A DNA stretch of 64,000 nucleotides from Suilimivivens sp963650485. Its GTDB lineage: Bacteria > Bacillota > Clostridia > Lachnospirales > Lachnospiraceae. The position numbers and the translations under genes were made by a program. The stretch's first letter is position 1, and every line of letters begins with the position of its first letter. Positions 24,909-34,095 of the stretch are shown here, one piece after another. The DNA is taken from contig CAVJLN010000008.1 in NCBI GenBank assembly GCA_963650485.1, positions 1 through 64,000 of the forward strand. Reading direction: 5' to 3'. Below the pieces are notes generated by a model. It made no database searches. It worked only from the letters and a program-made list of their open reading frames with translations, and had not been told where the DNA came from.

Positions 24909-26129
24909 TTATGGGGATTCTCTGTTTAAATCAAGTGGGATCACCGCAGTTACCGCAGCATCAATCCTTCCATCCTTTACATAAACCTGAATCGGATCTC
25001 CGATCTGCACCTTCTGAATCCCGGTAACGGTTCTGCCCTTCCCGTCCGCCACATAGGAATACCCCTGATTGAGCTTATCCAGTGGAGAAAGTCCCTTTAA
25101 GCGTTCAATATATAGGGCAAGCTGATGGCGTTTTCTATCGAGCTTCCTTTTCATGGCTCCCTGCAGGTGATCCTCTAATTGCAGGACATAGGTTTTCTTT
25201 TCGCGGATCTTCCCCATGGGACTGCTGCTTTTCAACTGAGAAGCAAGTGCCTTTAATTCAGTTCGCCGCATGGAAATCTTCCGCAGGATCTGCCGGTTCA
25301 TGGTATCTTTTGCAGCCTGAAGCTCCTGTTCGATTCTGGAAAAGTCATATACTGCAAGCTCTGCCGCGGCGGATGGAGTCGGTGCCCGCAGATCTGCCAC
25401 GTAATCAATAATCGTTGTATCGGTTTCATGTCCGACCGCGGAAATAATGGGAACCTCGCAGTCAAATACTGCCTGCGCCACCTTCTCCTCATTAAATGCC
25501 CACAGATCCTCGATCGAGCCGCCGCCCCGGCCGACGATCATCACATCAACCTTCTGCTGCTCTAGCATATGGATTCCACGAACAATGCTGTCAGCTGCTT
25601 CTTCTCCCTGCACGATGGCCGGGTACAGCAGAATCTGCACATACGGATTTCTCCTGCGGGTAATGTTGATGATGTCCCGGACAGCCGCACCGGTTGAGGC
25701 GGTAACAACTCCCAGCGTCCGAATATATTTCGGAATCTGCTTCTTATATTCCGGCGCGAACATTCCACGTTCCAAGAGTTCTTCTTTCAAGCGTTGGAAA
25801 CGCTCAAACAGCTCTCCTTCTCCATCTAAGGTAATCCTCTTTGCATAGACCTGATACTTTCCGTCCCGTTCATAGACGTCCACGGTTCCCCGCACAATGA
25901 CCTGCATTCCTTCCGTCATCCGAAAAGAAAGACCGGAACGGTTCCCTGCAAACATCACACAGGAAATCGTTCCTTTCATATCCTTAAGTGTAAAATAAAT
26001 ATGTCCGGAAGAATGGTATTTGCAATTACTTACCTCTCCCTTGATGTTCAGATCCTGCAGTAGGAAATCCTCCGCAAACATCCGTCTGATATAGGAATTG
26101 ATCTGTCCGACTGTATACACATTCTGCAT
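24909..26129 (-). CDS. xseA: Exodeoxyribonuclease VII large subunit
   Basis: Catalytic subunit that degrades single-stranded DNA in both directions. It has 406 residues. The N-terminal OB-fold (VYTVGQINSYIRR, KGEVSNCKYHSSGHIYFTLKD) is followed by the catalytic segment with TASTGAAVRDII and DVMIVGRGGGSIEDLWAFN, then SAVGHETDTTIIDYVADLRAPTPSAAAEL, and a coiled C-terminus. The gene lies between nusB and xseB. Confidence 0.97.
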   Translation of the reverse strand: MQNVYTVGQINSYIRRMFAEDFLLQDLNIKGEVSNCKYHSSGHIYFTLKDMKGTISCVMFAGNRSGLSFRMTEGMQVIVRGTVDVYERDGKYQVYAKRITLDGEGELFERFQRLKEELLERGMFAPEYKKQIPKYIRTLGVVTASTGAAVRDIINITRRRNPYVQILLYPAIVQGEEAADSIVRGIHMLEQQKVDVMIVGRGGGSIEDLWAFNEEKVAQAVFDCEVPIISAVGHETDTTIIDYVADLRAPTPSAAAELAVYDFSRIEQELQAAKDTMNRQILRKISMRRTELKALASQLKSSSPMGKIREKKTYVLQLEDHLQGAMKRKLDRKRHQLALYIERLKGLSPLDKLNQGYSYVADGKGRTVTGIQKVQIGDPIQVYVKDGRIDAAVTAVIPLDLNRESP

Positions 26130-26140
26130 TTCATTACCTT

Positions 26141-26536
26141 CTATGCGAATTTCGCCAGTACACCGTTTACAAAGGAAGCGGAAGAATCCTGTCCGAATTT
26201 CTTCGCAAGCTCTACTGCTTCGTTAATTGCCACACCGGTTGGAATATCTTCATCGTATTCGATCTCGTAAACCGCCAGACGTAAAATGGTTAGATCCACC
26301 TTCCCCATACGGCTGGTATCCCAGCCACTTACCTTTTCATTCAGTTCACGGTCGATGTCTGTGAGCTTTTCTAAAATGTTGTGAAACTTCGCATCCAACT
26401 GTTTCCGGTCGTTCTCCCTGACAATTTCTTCTTCCTCCAAGAAGAACTCTTCCTGCTGCGGCAGCTCTTCCTCAGCATTAAATTCAATACGGAACAACAG
26501 TTTGAAAAGCTGTTCCCGCAATTCTCTTCTACTCAT
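26141..26536 (-). CDS. nusB: Transcription antitermination factor NusB
   Basis: Part of the rRNA antitermination complex with NusA and NusE (S10). It has 131 residues and shows the NusB patterns REQLFKLLFRIEF, LTILRLAVYEIEYD and IPTGVAINEAVELAKKFG with the terminal ASFVNGVLAKF. It lies just before xseA in the operon. Confidence 0.96.
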   Translation of the reverse strand: MSRRELREQLFKLLFRIEFNAEEELPQQEEFFLEEEEIVRENDRKQLDAKFHNILEKLTDIDRELNEKVSGWDTSRMGKVDLTILRLAVYEIEYDEDIPTGVAINEAVELAKKFGQDSSASFVNGVLAKFA

Positions 26537-26566
26537 ATGATTCGTCCTATTGTATGTTATTCTAAC

Positions 26567-26956
26567 TTACTTGTTCTGTACGTTCACTCCGGCAATACGG
26601 ACATTGACATCGGTCACTTCAAGGCCGGTCATGTTTTCAATGGCAGATTTTACTCTCTCCTGCACCTTCTGAGAAACCGCCGGAATGTTATGACCATACT
26701 CTACAAGGAGAGCCACGTCTGTTTTTACCTTCTTGCCTGTTACATAAACCTTAACACCCTTGGTGAGGCTGCTCTTCACACCTACCTTGTCAAGCAGCTC
26801 GTTTCCGACATTGCCTGCCATGGCACCTACGCCTTCGACCTCCATGCATGCAAGTCCTGCGATCATGGCAACCACATCATCGGCAATTTTAACAGTTCCT
26901 AAATTAATATCCTCTTCCAACACATAGTTGTTATTTTCCATCTTCTTTTCCATCAT
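26567..26956 (-). CDS. Asp23/Gls24 family envelope stress protein
   Basis: Member of the Asp23/Gls24 family (YqhY-type), linked to envelope stress or lipid homeostasis in Firmicutes. It has 129 residues. The start at 26956 follows AAAGGA by 6-7 bases. The core DINLGTVKIADDVVAMIAG and KVYVTGKKVKTDVALLVEYGHNIP match the family. It is the first gene of the operon that runs to recN, and its promoter is strong. Confidence 0.92.
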   Translation of the reverse strand: MMEKKMENNNYVLEEDINLGTVKIADDVVAMIAGLACMEVEGVGAMAGNVGNELLDKVGVKSSLTKGVKVYVTGKKVKTDVALLVEYGHNIPAVSQKVQERVKSAIENMTGLEVTDVNVRIAGVNVQNK

Positions 26957-26993
26957 GCTTAGTCCTTTCTTAATCCTGTCATATATGAACTAC

Positions 26994-27008
26994 ATTATCT
27001 GAATAGTT
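26994..27008 (-). repeat. Single TATTCAG-type half-site
   Basis: GGTAACTATTCAG on the minus strand, in the asp23 leader, the same half-site as at 14050-14187, 36248-36271 and 50200-50227. Confidence 0.5.
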
Positions 27009-27021
27009 ACCATTATCTTTT

Positions 27022-27050
27022 ATCATAGCAAAATTTCCGTTATTTTACAA
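27022..27050 (-). promoter_or_regulatory. Promoter of the asp23-recN operon
   Basis: TTGTAA (27045-27050), 17 bases, TATGAT (27022-27027) preceded by TGC (extended -10). The -35 overlaps the stop codon of the lipoprotein gene upstream. Confidence 0.82.
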
Positions 27051-28295
27051 CCAGAAGCTCAAATCTAATTGTTCCACGTTTTCGGCATAGGAAACCGTTC
27101 CGGCATCCGGATTCAGGAACTCGAAAATCCCCTGCTCCTCAATGAGGAATCTCCGGATCTCCTCATAGACCTCTCGGCTGCTGCACTTTAAGGTTACATA
27201 GCTGCTCTGCTCCTCATACGCCCTTGCAAATACATCCGCAATCCGGTCTTTGGAAAGCTCTGTGAAATACAGTCCTTCCCTTACATAATAATTATCGGTC
27301 ATCGCCGTACATATGGGAATGGGAACCACCTCTTCAATCGTGTGGGTCTTCGATAACTGCTCCGTTGTGACACACAGATAATCATAGTTAATCGGCGGCA
27401 GACTTCCCTCATTCCGGATGCTTCCTTCTGTCATCTGATAGGACGCATCTCCCCATGTGGTATCCATAAAATAGTTCTCGCCATCCAGATTCACAAGATT
27501 CCAGGCATGTCCTTCCCCATTCTGCACTGTTCCCATAATGAGGGTTGCTTCAATGCCTGCCTTTTGCAGCAGGTACTGGGTTGCCTTGGCATAGCCCTGA
27601 CAGACGCTCCGATGCGAAATAAATACGGAGCAGATATTCTGGTTATCCGGGGCATCGGCATCATACTCGGTATTCTCGATCAGGTATTCATAAATGTACC
27701 GGGCAATCGCATATTGCGAACCCTCTCCCGTTGGGAGGGATGCAAAGCATTGGTTTACATAACTATCAATAAACTGCTTCTTTGCTTCGATCGTTTCCTG
27801 CGTCATGCTGTAGGTTCCGGACAAGGTAACCATTTTGAGCTCCTCACCGAGCGCATACCGGGTAAGCGTATATCCGTCCACATAAAAGATCTCCGGATGA
27901 TCATTTAAGACACACTGGAAAACCTTCTCTACCTCTTCAGAATCGGTCGTGGAAATCTGGATATCCTCCAGACGTTCCTGCAGAATATAAAGAATCTCTC
28001 CATAAAGCCTCTGTTCCGATTCTGAAAGCCGCTTATAATGAAAGGACTGTGTCTGCTCTGCTTTCAGTCCATCGACCACTTCGACCGGCGCTTGTTCCAC
28101 GTCCTCCAGTTCTCTTGCAGAAACCGCTTCGGAATCCTCATCCTTTAACAGCACCTGTTCTTCATTATTCAGTTGTAAATAATCCCTTAAATCCCGGACA
28201 AATTCCTCATAGCTGCATCCATTAAGCAAAAGTGTGGCGGCAAGCAGCCCTGCGGTCAGGAATCCCCGTAAGAGTTTTCTGTTTCGATCCTTCAT
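27045..28295 (-). CDS. Transglutaminase-like lipoprotein
   Basis: Predicted lipoprotein with a transglutaminase-like (papain-fold) domain. It has 416 residues. The signal peptide ends in the lipobox LLNGC (C27). Residues ~195-300 hold the domain, with catalytic Cys232 in SVCQGYAK, His263 in EGHAWNLV and Asp278 in MDTTWGD, so the triad is intact. The region between is acidic and not recognisable. It begins directly at the prfC stop and is co-directional with prfC and deoB. Members of this fold act as proteases or cross-linkers on the cell surface; substrate is unknown. Confidence 0.88.
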   Translation of the reverse strand: MKDRNRKLLRGFLTAGLLAATLLLNGCSYEEFVRDLRDYLQLNNEEQVLLKDEDSEAVSARELEDVEQAPVEVVDGLKAEQTQSFHYKRLSESEQRLYGEILYILQERLEDIQISTTDSEEVEKVFQCVLNDHPEIFYVDGYTLTRYALGEELKMVTLSGTYSMTQETIEAKKQFIDSYVNQCFASLPTGEGSQYAIARYIYEYLIENTEYDADAPDNQNICSVFISHRSVCQGYAKATQYLLQKAGIEATLIMGTVQNGEGHAWNLVNLDGENYFMDTTWGDASYQMTEGSIRNEGSLPPINYDYLCVTTEQLSKTHTIEEVVPIPICTAMTDNYYVREGLYFTELSKDRIADVFARAYEEQSSYVTLKCSSREVYEEIRRFLIEEQGIFEFLNPDAGTVSYAENVEQLDLSFWL

Positions 28296-29888
28296 TTAGT
28301 TTCGTCCAAATTCAGATAACACCAGTCCTTCATTCCGATCCAGTGTCATTCCCACGCTCCATGCGTTGACAAAGAGTAACAATGGATTCCCTTTCAGATC
28401 CTTGATCTTCTTCATATCAGAGGTTCCGACAAGCTTCGTCAGATCCAGATCTTTATTTTCAATCCAGCGGATGTGCTCATAAGGAAGCGGCTCAAGCCGG
28501 ATCTCGACATTATATTCATTCTCGAGACGATATTTCAAAACATCGAACTGCAGGACGCCAACGACACCGACAATAATCTCTTCCATACCGGTGTTAAACT
28601 CCTGAAAAATCTGGATGGCGCCTTCCTGTGCAATCTGGGTGATTCCCTTCACGAACTGCTTCCGCTTCATGGTATCCACCTGACGCACTCTCGCAAAATG
28701 CTCCGGTGCAAAGGTCGGGATGCCTTCATACCGGAACTGCTCCTTCGGCATACATAAGGTATCCCCGATAGAGAAAATTCCCGGATCAAACACACCGATA
28801 ATATCTCCTGCATAAGCTTCCTCCAGGATTTTACGTTCACTCGCCATAATCTGCTGCGGTTGGGACAAACGCAGCACCTTACCGCCCTGTACATGCTTCA
28901 CTTCCATATTGGCATCGTATTTGCCGGAACAGATCCGCATAAAGGCAATACGGTCGCGGTGTGCCTTATTCATATTCGCCTGAATCTTAAATACAAAGGC
29001 AGAAAAATCATGATTCACCGGATCAATCAGTCCGATGTCTGCCTTACGCGGAAGCGGCGTTGTCGTCATTTCAAGGAAGTGCTGTAAAAAGAATTCCACA
29101 CCGAAGTTCGTTAGTGCGGATCCGAAAAATACCGGGGTCAGCTCTCCGGCCTGTACCAGATCGAGGTCAAACTCCGCACTTGCCCCATCAAGCAGCTCAA
29201 TTTCATCGGTCAGAATGCCTGCTGCCTCTTCTCCGATCACACTGTCCAAATGTGCCCGGTCATCTAAGGCAACCTCCAGCGTTTCCCCTTCCTTGGTTCC
29301 CTTTTCGGTGTCGGAATAGGTGATAACGCATTTCCTTTTGCGGTCATACACACCCTTAAAACGCTTACCGGAACCGATCGGCCAGTTTACGGGACAGGTC
29401 GCAATGCCAAGCTCCTTCTCGATCTCATCAAGAAGTTCAAACGTATCATTGGCATCCCGGTCCATTTTATTAATAAAGGTAAAAATCGGAATCTTACGCA
29501 TCACGCAGACCTTAAACAGCTTTCTGGTCTGTGCTTCTACACCCTTCGATGCATCAATCACCATGACAGCAGAGTCCGCTGCCATCAGGGTACGGTATGT
29601 GTCCTCCGAGAAATCCTGATGTCCCGGGGTATCCAGAATGTTAATGCAGAATTCGTCATATTCAAACTGCAAAACAGAAGATGTTACGGAAATACCTCTT
29701 TCCTTTTCGATTTCCATCCAGTCCGAAACGGCATGTCTTGCGGTTGCCTTACCCTTTACACTTCCGGCAAGGTTAATTGCTCCTCCGTATAAAAGAAATT
29801 TTTCGGTCAGGGTTGTCTTACCGGCATCCGGGTGGGAAATAATGGCAAATGTTCTTCTTCTGTTGATTTCCTTTTCGTAATTACTCAT
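28296..29888 (-). CDS. prfC: Peptide chain release factor 3
   Basis: GTPase that helps RF1/RF2 leave the ribosome after termination. It has 530 residues, the normal length. The G-domain has ISHPDAGKTTLTEKFL and ILDTPGHQDFSEDTYR, and FINKMDRDANDTFELLDEIEKEL follows; EF-Tu-like domains II and III follow, ending in WSVGMTLDRNEGLVLSEF. The start overlaps the deoB stop by 4 bases. The lipoprotein gene follows without a gap. Confidence 0.96.
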   Translation of the reverse strand: MSNYEKEINRRRTFAIISHPDAGKTTLTEKFLLYGGAINLAGSVKGKATARHAVSDWMEIEKERGISVTSSVLQFEYDEFCINILDTPGHQDFSEDTYRTLMAADSAVMVIDASKGVEAQTRKLFKVCVMRKIPIFTFINKMDRDANDTFELLDEIEKELGIATCPVNWPIGSGKRFKGVYDRKRKCVITYSDTEKGTKEGETLEVALDDRAHLDSVIGEEAAGILTDEIELLDGASAEFDLDLVQAGELTPVFFGSALTNFGVEFFLQHFLEMTTTPLPRKADIGLIDPVNHDFSAFVFKIQANMNKAHRDRIAFMRICSGKYDANMEVKHVQGGKVLRLSQPQQIMASERKILEEAYAGDIIGVFDPGIFSIGDTLCMPKEQFRYEGIPTFAPEHFARVRQVDTMKRKQFVKGITQIAQEGAIQIFQEFNTGMEEIIVGVVGVLQFDVLKYRLENEYNVEIRLEPLPYEHIRWIENKDLDLTKLVGTSDMKKIKDLKGNPLLLFVNAWSVGMTLDRNEGLVLSEFGRN

Positions 29889-31039
29889 AATACTGATTCT
29901 CCTGCTATATTTCCTTTGACAGAAAGCTCATGGAGCACTGTGGCTCCGATATCCGCAAAGGTCTTTCGTGTGCCCAGGTTTCTGGGACTTAAGTTCTTTC
30001 CATACATGACAAGCGGTGTGTGTTCCCGGGAATGATCGGTAGAACAGGTATACCCCGGATCACAGCCATGATCGGCCGTAATCATGAAAAGGTCGTCCTC
30101 ACGCATCTTTGCCATGATCTCAGGAAGCGCTTCATCGAAAGCCGTAAGAGCCTTCGCATAGCCTTCCATATCGTTCCGGTGTCCGTAAAGCATGTCAAAA
30201 TCCACCAGATTAATAAAGCACAGACCTTCAAAATCCTGATTCAGATAGAAAAGAGTCTTGTCGATTCCATCGGCATTGCCCTTCGTATAAACAAAATCGG
30301 TAAGCCCTCTTCCTGCAAAAATGTCATGGATCTTGCCGACTCCGATCACATCCTTGCCTGCTCGCTTTAACACATCCAGCATCGTGTCCTTCGGAGGTTC
30401 TAAAGAAAAGTCATGGCGGTTCGTTGTTCTCACGTATTCCCCGTTACTTCCGATAAAGGGACGGGCAATCACTCTTCCCACACCATGTTCCCCGGTAAGG
30501 ATCTTCCGTGCAATCCGGCAGTCCTCATACAACTCCTCTAACGGAACCACCTCTTCATGCGCTGCGATCTGGAAGACGCTGTCTGCAGACGTATACACAA
30601 TCAGCTTCCCGGTTTTCATATGCACATCCCCGTACGCTTTAATTACTTCCGTGCCGGAATAAGGTTTATTGCATAAAACACCCCTCTTTGTCTGCCGTTC
30701 AAATTCCAAAAGCACGCTTTCGGGAAAGCCATGAGGATAAACGGGTAAAGGCTTTTCGGAAATGACACCGGCAATCTCCCAGTGCCCGATCGTGGTGTCC
30801 TTTCCTTTCGAGCGTTCCTTCATCCGTCCATAGACGCCAGCCGGGGCAGGATCCGGTTCTGCCCAGTCCTTCACTCCATCGATATTAAACAGTCCAAGCT
30901 TTTTCATATTGGGCATATGAAAACAGGGACTTGTCGCAGCCGACCGCAGAGTATTCGTTCCTACATCCCCGAAATCCGCGGCGTCTTCCAAAGCCCCTAT
31001 TCCCACACTGTCTAAAACAATCAAAAAGACTCTTTTCAC
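29885..31039 (-). CDS. deoB: Phosphopentomutase
   Basis: Interconverts (deoxy)ribose-1- and -5-phosphate in nucleoside salvage. It has 384 residues and begins with GTG at 31039 after AGAGGGA. The alkaline-phosphatase superfamily signs are RVFLIVLDSVGIGALEDA (metal and nucleophile region TNTLRS), and ITADHGCDPGYTCSTDHSREHTP with the conserved metal residues. It is the first gene of the deoB-prfC-lipoprotein unit. No other nucleoside catabolic gene is near. Confidence 0.95.
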   Translation of the reverse strand: MKRVFLIVLDSVGIGALEDAADFGDVGTNTLRSAATSPCFHMPNMKKLGLFNIDGVKDWAEPDPAPAGVYGRMKERSKGKDTTIGHWEIAGVISEKPLPVYPHGFPESVLLEFERQTKRGVLCNKPYSGTEVIKAYGDVHMKTGKLIVYTSADSVFQIAAHEEVVPLEELYEDCRIARKILTGEHGVGRVIARPFIGSNGEYVRTTNRHDFSLEPPKDTMLDVLKRAGKDVIGVGKIHDIFAGRGLTDFVYTKGNADGIDKTLFYLNQDFEGLCFINLVDFDMLYGHRNDMEGYAKALTAFDEALPEIMAKMREDDLFMITADHGCDPGYTCSTDHSREHTPLVMYGKNLSPRNLGTRKTFADIGATVLHELSVKGNIAGESVL

Positions 31040-31092
31040 CGGGTATCCCTCTCTTTCTTCATTATTCTGTAATAGGATACCACATTTTAGAA

Positions 31093-31122
31093 ATTATAGC
31101 ACCAAAAACTTCATCAAAACAA
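31093..31122 (-). promoter_or_regulatory. Promoter of deoB
   Basis: TTGTTT (31117-31122), 18 bases, TATAAT (31093-31098) preceded by TGC, an extended -10. It lies just past the spoIIIAH stop, so deoB is uncoupled from the sporulation operon. Confidence 0.65.
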
Positions 31123-31125
31123 CGG

Positions 31126-31842
31126 TTACTGCTGCGCAAGGGTACTGATGACGATAGCCTCGGGATTCATTCCCGTTTTGCGGACAACGATATCCTCAAT
31201 CTGTGCACGCTGTGCTTCCGTAAGCTCTGCGGTATTTACAACCACATCCACCATGTCATCGGTGATGCTGACAACCACATCCTCAAAGCCTTTTGCTTCA
31301 AGCAGAATTTCTGCGGCAGATTCCTTTTCGGCAACGTCCGTGAGTGCAATCATTCCGTCAATCGCTTCCTGCTTCTGCTCCTCGGCAATATTGGTATTGT
31401 TGATGATTTCAAGGAAGGTTTCCTTACTCTTTGCCCTGGTCTGTTCCTTTAAAAGTTTGGCTCCCGAAAGACTGTCCATGCCTGCCGCGCTGGTAAAAAC
31501 CGCCTCCCCAGGCACATCTCCTGTGATCTCTTCCACACTGTCAGAACCGGCTTCCAGATCCGTGCTTCCATCGTCCACCGTAATATCCTCTGCCAGAATA
31601 TCATCCATGGACTGTTCCAGATAATTATCCTCCTCCAGCACAAGCTCTGAATCCATGCTCTGAATATCCTCATACAAAGGATCGTCTCCGGTTACCTTCG
31701 CTGCCTTAACCGTATCCGATCCGGTTGTCACAATCTCTTCCTGTGTAATCCTGTTTCCGGCAAAATTCAAATAGCCGGCAACGGCAATCATCAGTGCTAG
31801 CGCGGTAATCATCACCTGATTCTTCTTCACCATATTCTTCAA
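31126..31842 (-). CDS. spoIIIAH: Stage III sporulation protein AH
   Basis: Mother-cell membrane protein that docks with forespore SpoIIQ to build the channel between the two cells. It has 238 residues; there is one membrane segment (residues ~10-28), an acidic linker and a C-terminal ring-forming domain (from ~135) with TFLEIINNTNIAEEQKQEAIDGM and DDMVDVVVNTAELTEAQRAQIEDIV. It starts with TTG at 31842, supported by GGAG 7 bases upstream; the ATG at 31833 would be 16 bases from it. Last gene of the spoIIIA operon. Confidence 0.93.
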   Translation of the reverse strand: MKNMVKKNQVMITALALMIAVAGYLNFAGNRITQEEIVTTGSDTVKAAKVTGDDPLYEDIQSMDSELVLEEDNYLEQSMDDILAEDITVDDGSTDLEAGSDSVEEITGDVPGEAVFTSAAGMDSLSGAKLLKEQTRAKSKETFLEIINNTNIAEEQKQEAIDGMIALTDVAEKESAAEILLEAKGFEDVVVSITDDMVDVVVNTAELTEAQRAQIEDIVVRKTGMNPEAIVISTLAQQ

Positions 31843-31860
31843 ACCATGTCTCCTTTTTGG

Positions 31861-32430
31861 TTATATCATTTTAGCTATTTTAATTTTATGTGCCTCCAGT
31901 CCAAATAATGCCTGAATCACTTCAGATATATTTTTTGCCACTTTCCCGTTTGCCGCTCCCTTTGCGCACACCACCACACCCTCAATTTCCATTGTGGAGA
32001 CAGAGGAATAATAGGTGCTTTTGGCAGACGGCTTCAAGGTAATCATGACCTTGCTTTCACCCACTCCTTCCATGGTTGAAAGCAGCTCTTCCAGAGAACG
32101 CTCCAATGATACCACGTAAGTCTCCCGCATGTCTTCTGTGCTTGTACTTCCCCCGTAGTCGAGAAATGTCAGAATGCTGTCTGATGCGGCACTGCCGCTC
32201 TTTATACTCCGGCTTTGCTTTTCCATCGGCCACGCCGCTGCCAGGAGCAAAACGCCAAGCAAAACCAGCACCAGAAAGTTTTCTTTTCTAAAGCGAAGCT
32301 TCTTCAAAAAACTGCAGGTTTCTTTCTGTACCTTTTCCTGCGCTTTTTTCTTCGTTTCCTCCTGCATGCTATGTCCGTCCTGCCCTGGTACTTCTTGTTG
32401 AAGCCTACTTTCCTTCTCACTGTCCGTCAT
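31861..32430 (-). CDS. spoIIIAG: Stage III sporulation protein AG
   Basis: Ring-forming membrane component of the SpoIIIA-SpoIIQ channel. It has 189 residues: a charged cytoplasmic N-terminus, one membrane segment near residues 51-68 (NFLVLVLLGVLLLAAAW) and an extracellular domain with LERSLEELLSTMEGVGESKVMITL, as in the family. It overlaps spoIIIAF by 14 bases, so coupling is likely. Confidence 0.94.
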   Translation of the reverse strand: MTDSEKESRLQQEVPGQDGHSMQEETKKKAQEKVQKETCSFLKKLRFRKENFLVLVLLGVLLLAAAWPMEKQSRSIKSGSAASDSILTFLDYGGSTSTEDMRETYVVSLERSLEELLSTMEGVGESKVMITLKPSAKSTYYSSVSTMEIEGVVVCAKGAANGKVAKNISEVIQALFGLEAHKIKIAKMI

Positions 32431-32794
32431 TATTTTTCACCTCTTCCCCCATCGACTGTTCCTGCTGCTTTTGTTTCTGTTGATCCTGCTCCTGTACGAT
32501 CTGTCCGGCAATATACTCGGTCATATGTTCATATAAAACCCCGGTTTTGCTCTGCATGGAGGAAGGAAGCTCCCTCACCGACAATTCCACACAAAGCTGC
32601 TCTACATTTGCCTGTATTACCTCCCAGGTCTCCCTGCCGGATACGAGGGACAGAAGCGGCTGGGTAATCTTCAGAATCAGAATCAGGGAAACCAGTACCC
32701 GCACATACTTGGCATAGGTCTCCTCCGGCACAAGCGCCATTAAGAGCTGCGCAATGAACAAGAAAATACAGGCATTTTTAATTGCTTCAAGCAT
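32417..32794 (-). CDS. spoIIIAF: Stage III sporulation protein AF
   Basis: Membrane component of the SpoIIIA complex. I choose the start MLEAIKNACIFLF at 32794 because AAAGGAG lies about 5 bases upstream; an ATG at 32809 overlapping spoIIIAE would put that site inside the gene. It has 125 residues: two membrane segments (about 6-25 and 32-50), a ring domain with TWEVIQANVEQLCVEL, and a Gln-rich tail (QDQQKQKQQEQ). Confidence 0.92.
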   Translation of the reverse strand: MLEAIKNACIFLFIAQLLMALVPEETYAKYVRVLVSLILILKITQPLLSLVSGRETWEVIQANVEQLCVELSVRELPSSMQSKTGVLYEHMTEYIAGQIVQEQDQQKQKQQEQSMGEEVKNNDGQ

Positions 32795-32805
32795 CTCTTC
32801 TCCTT

Positions 32806-34071
32806 TCATGCCATCACCGAATAGGCAACCACCGCAATCACAATAAAGAACAGGGCAACGGACGTAAACACACAGCGCAGAACCAGAAAGCAGCCCTCCC
32901 CAATATGGTCCGCGCAGTCCGAAATCCGCTTATCGCTGATCATCCCGGTAATCGCTGCCGAAAGCTTGACACTGCAGGCCAGAACCCCGATCTTCAAAAC
33001 GGGTATGAGACAGATCGAAAGAAGCAGAATCAATAGAAATACCCCGAAGCAGTTTTTCACTAAAACCGCTGCTCCAAGCAGAAGCTCTGTCACACCGCCG
33101 GTCAGTCCTCCGATCCCCGGAATGACCGAAACTGCTTTATGGATTGCCGTATTCTTAAAGCTGTCCACGGCAGGAACGATCATTGACTGGATCAGGCTCA
33201 GGCCTGTAATGAGAAGAAGCACCACTTTCAAAGAAACAAGCACTGCCTTTTTCAACAGATCAAGCAGTAGATTCAGTCTCTCCTCTGCCCACAATCCATT
33301 CAGGATTCCAAGCATCATATAACTGTATGCAATCGGAAGAAGCATCTTGCAGACAAACACCTCCACGAAATAAATCGCCAGTAGCATTACCTGATAATAC
33401 ACCACTGCAGTTCCCGTGCCATTGGCTGCCCCGACGGAAATGAAATACACCGGAATAAACGTCTTCACAAAATCCAGAATCAGTGAAAAAACCTGCGTGG
33501 TAATCGTACTGATCTTCGTCATTACAAGAGCCAGAATACCAACCAGCATCATATACAACAGATAAAATGCAATTTTTTCCTGCCGGGTACCTGCAAACAG
33601 ATCGGCAAATCCGGTAAAAAAGGACGAGGAAATGCCGAGCACCAGCACATACAAAAATACCTGTCTTGCAAATGGCAGCTCTCCCAAGAGCTTTCCTTTC
33701 ATCTGCTGTCCGAAAAGCTTCAGCACCTCCTGCACCTTTCCATCCAGCAGCATTTTCATAATTCCGTCTGCATGGATCGAAAGATCCGGAAAATACACGG
33801 TAAGTTCTTCATCCAGCCGTGTAAAATCGTAATCCTCCAGCATCACCGCCAGATAGTTGTCCACTTCATTGCTTAGCTGTGTTTGCTGATCCTGTATTTG
33901 CTGTTCCTGCTTTTGTTGATCCTCCTGCTGACATTCCAGTCCCACGGCCTGTACCTCGAGGTTTGGCGCGAGTATGCCAAGCACCAGTACGCAGATCCCG
34001 GTTCCTGTCCGAAACACGCCCTTCCCAAGGATATCCCCCATCCATGTGCCCTTTCCTTTTCTTTCTACCAT
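32806..34071 (-). CDS. spoIIIAE: Stage III sporulation protein AE
   Basis: Polytopic membrane protein of the mother-cell SpoIIIA complex. It has 421 residues: a signal-like segment, a Gln-rich linker at residues ~48-70 (CQQEDQQKQEQQIQDQQ), then about seven membrane helices. The conserved FIPVYFISVGAANGTGTA and IPGIGGLTGGVTELLLGAAVLVKNCFG motifs identify the family. It starts 24 bases after the spoIIIAD stop. Confidence 0.94.
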   Translation of the reverse strand: MVERKGKGTWMGDILGKGVFRTGTGICVLVLGILAPNLEVQAVGLECQQEDQQKQEQQIQDQQTQLSNEVDNYLAVMLEDYDFTRLDEELTVYFPDLSIHADGIMKMLLDGKVQEVLKLFGQQMKGKLLGELPFARQVFLYVLVLGISSSFFTGFADLFAGTRQEKIAFYLLYMMLVGILALVMTKISTITTQVFSLILDFVKTFIPVYFISVGAANGTGTAVVYYQVMLLAIYFVEVFVCKMLLPIAYSYMMLGILNGLWAEERLNLLLDLLKKAVLVSLKVVLLLITGLSLIQSMIVPAVDSFKNTAIHKAVSVIPGIGGLTGGVTELLLGAAVLVKNCFGVFLLILLLSICLIPVLKIGVLACSVKLSAAITGMISDKRISDCADHIGEGCFLVLRCVFTSVALFFIVIAVVAYSVMA

Positions 34072-34095
34072 ATGATTACCCTGTTTTCCATACGA

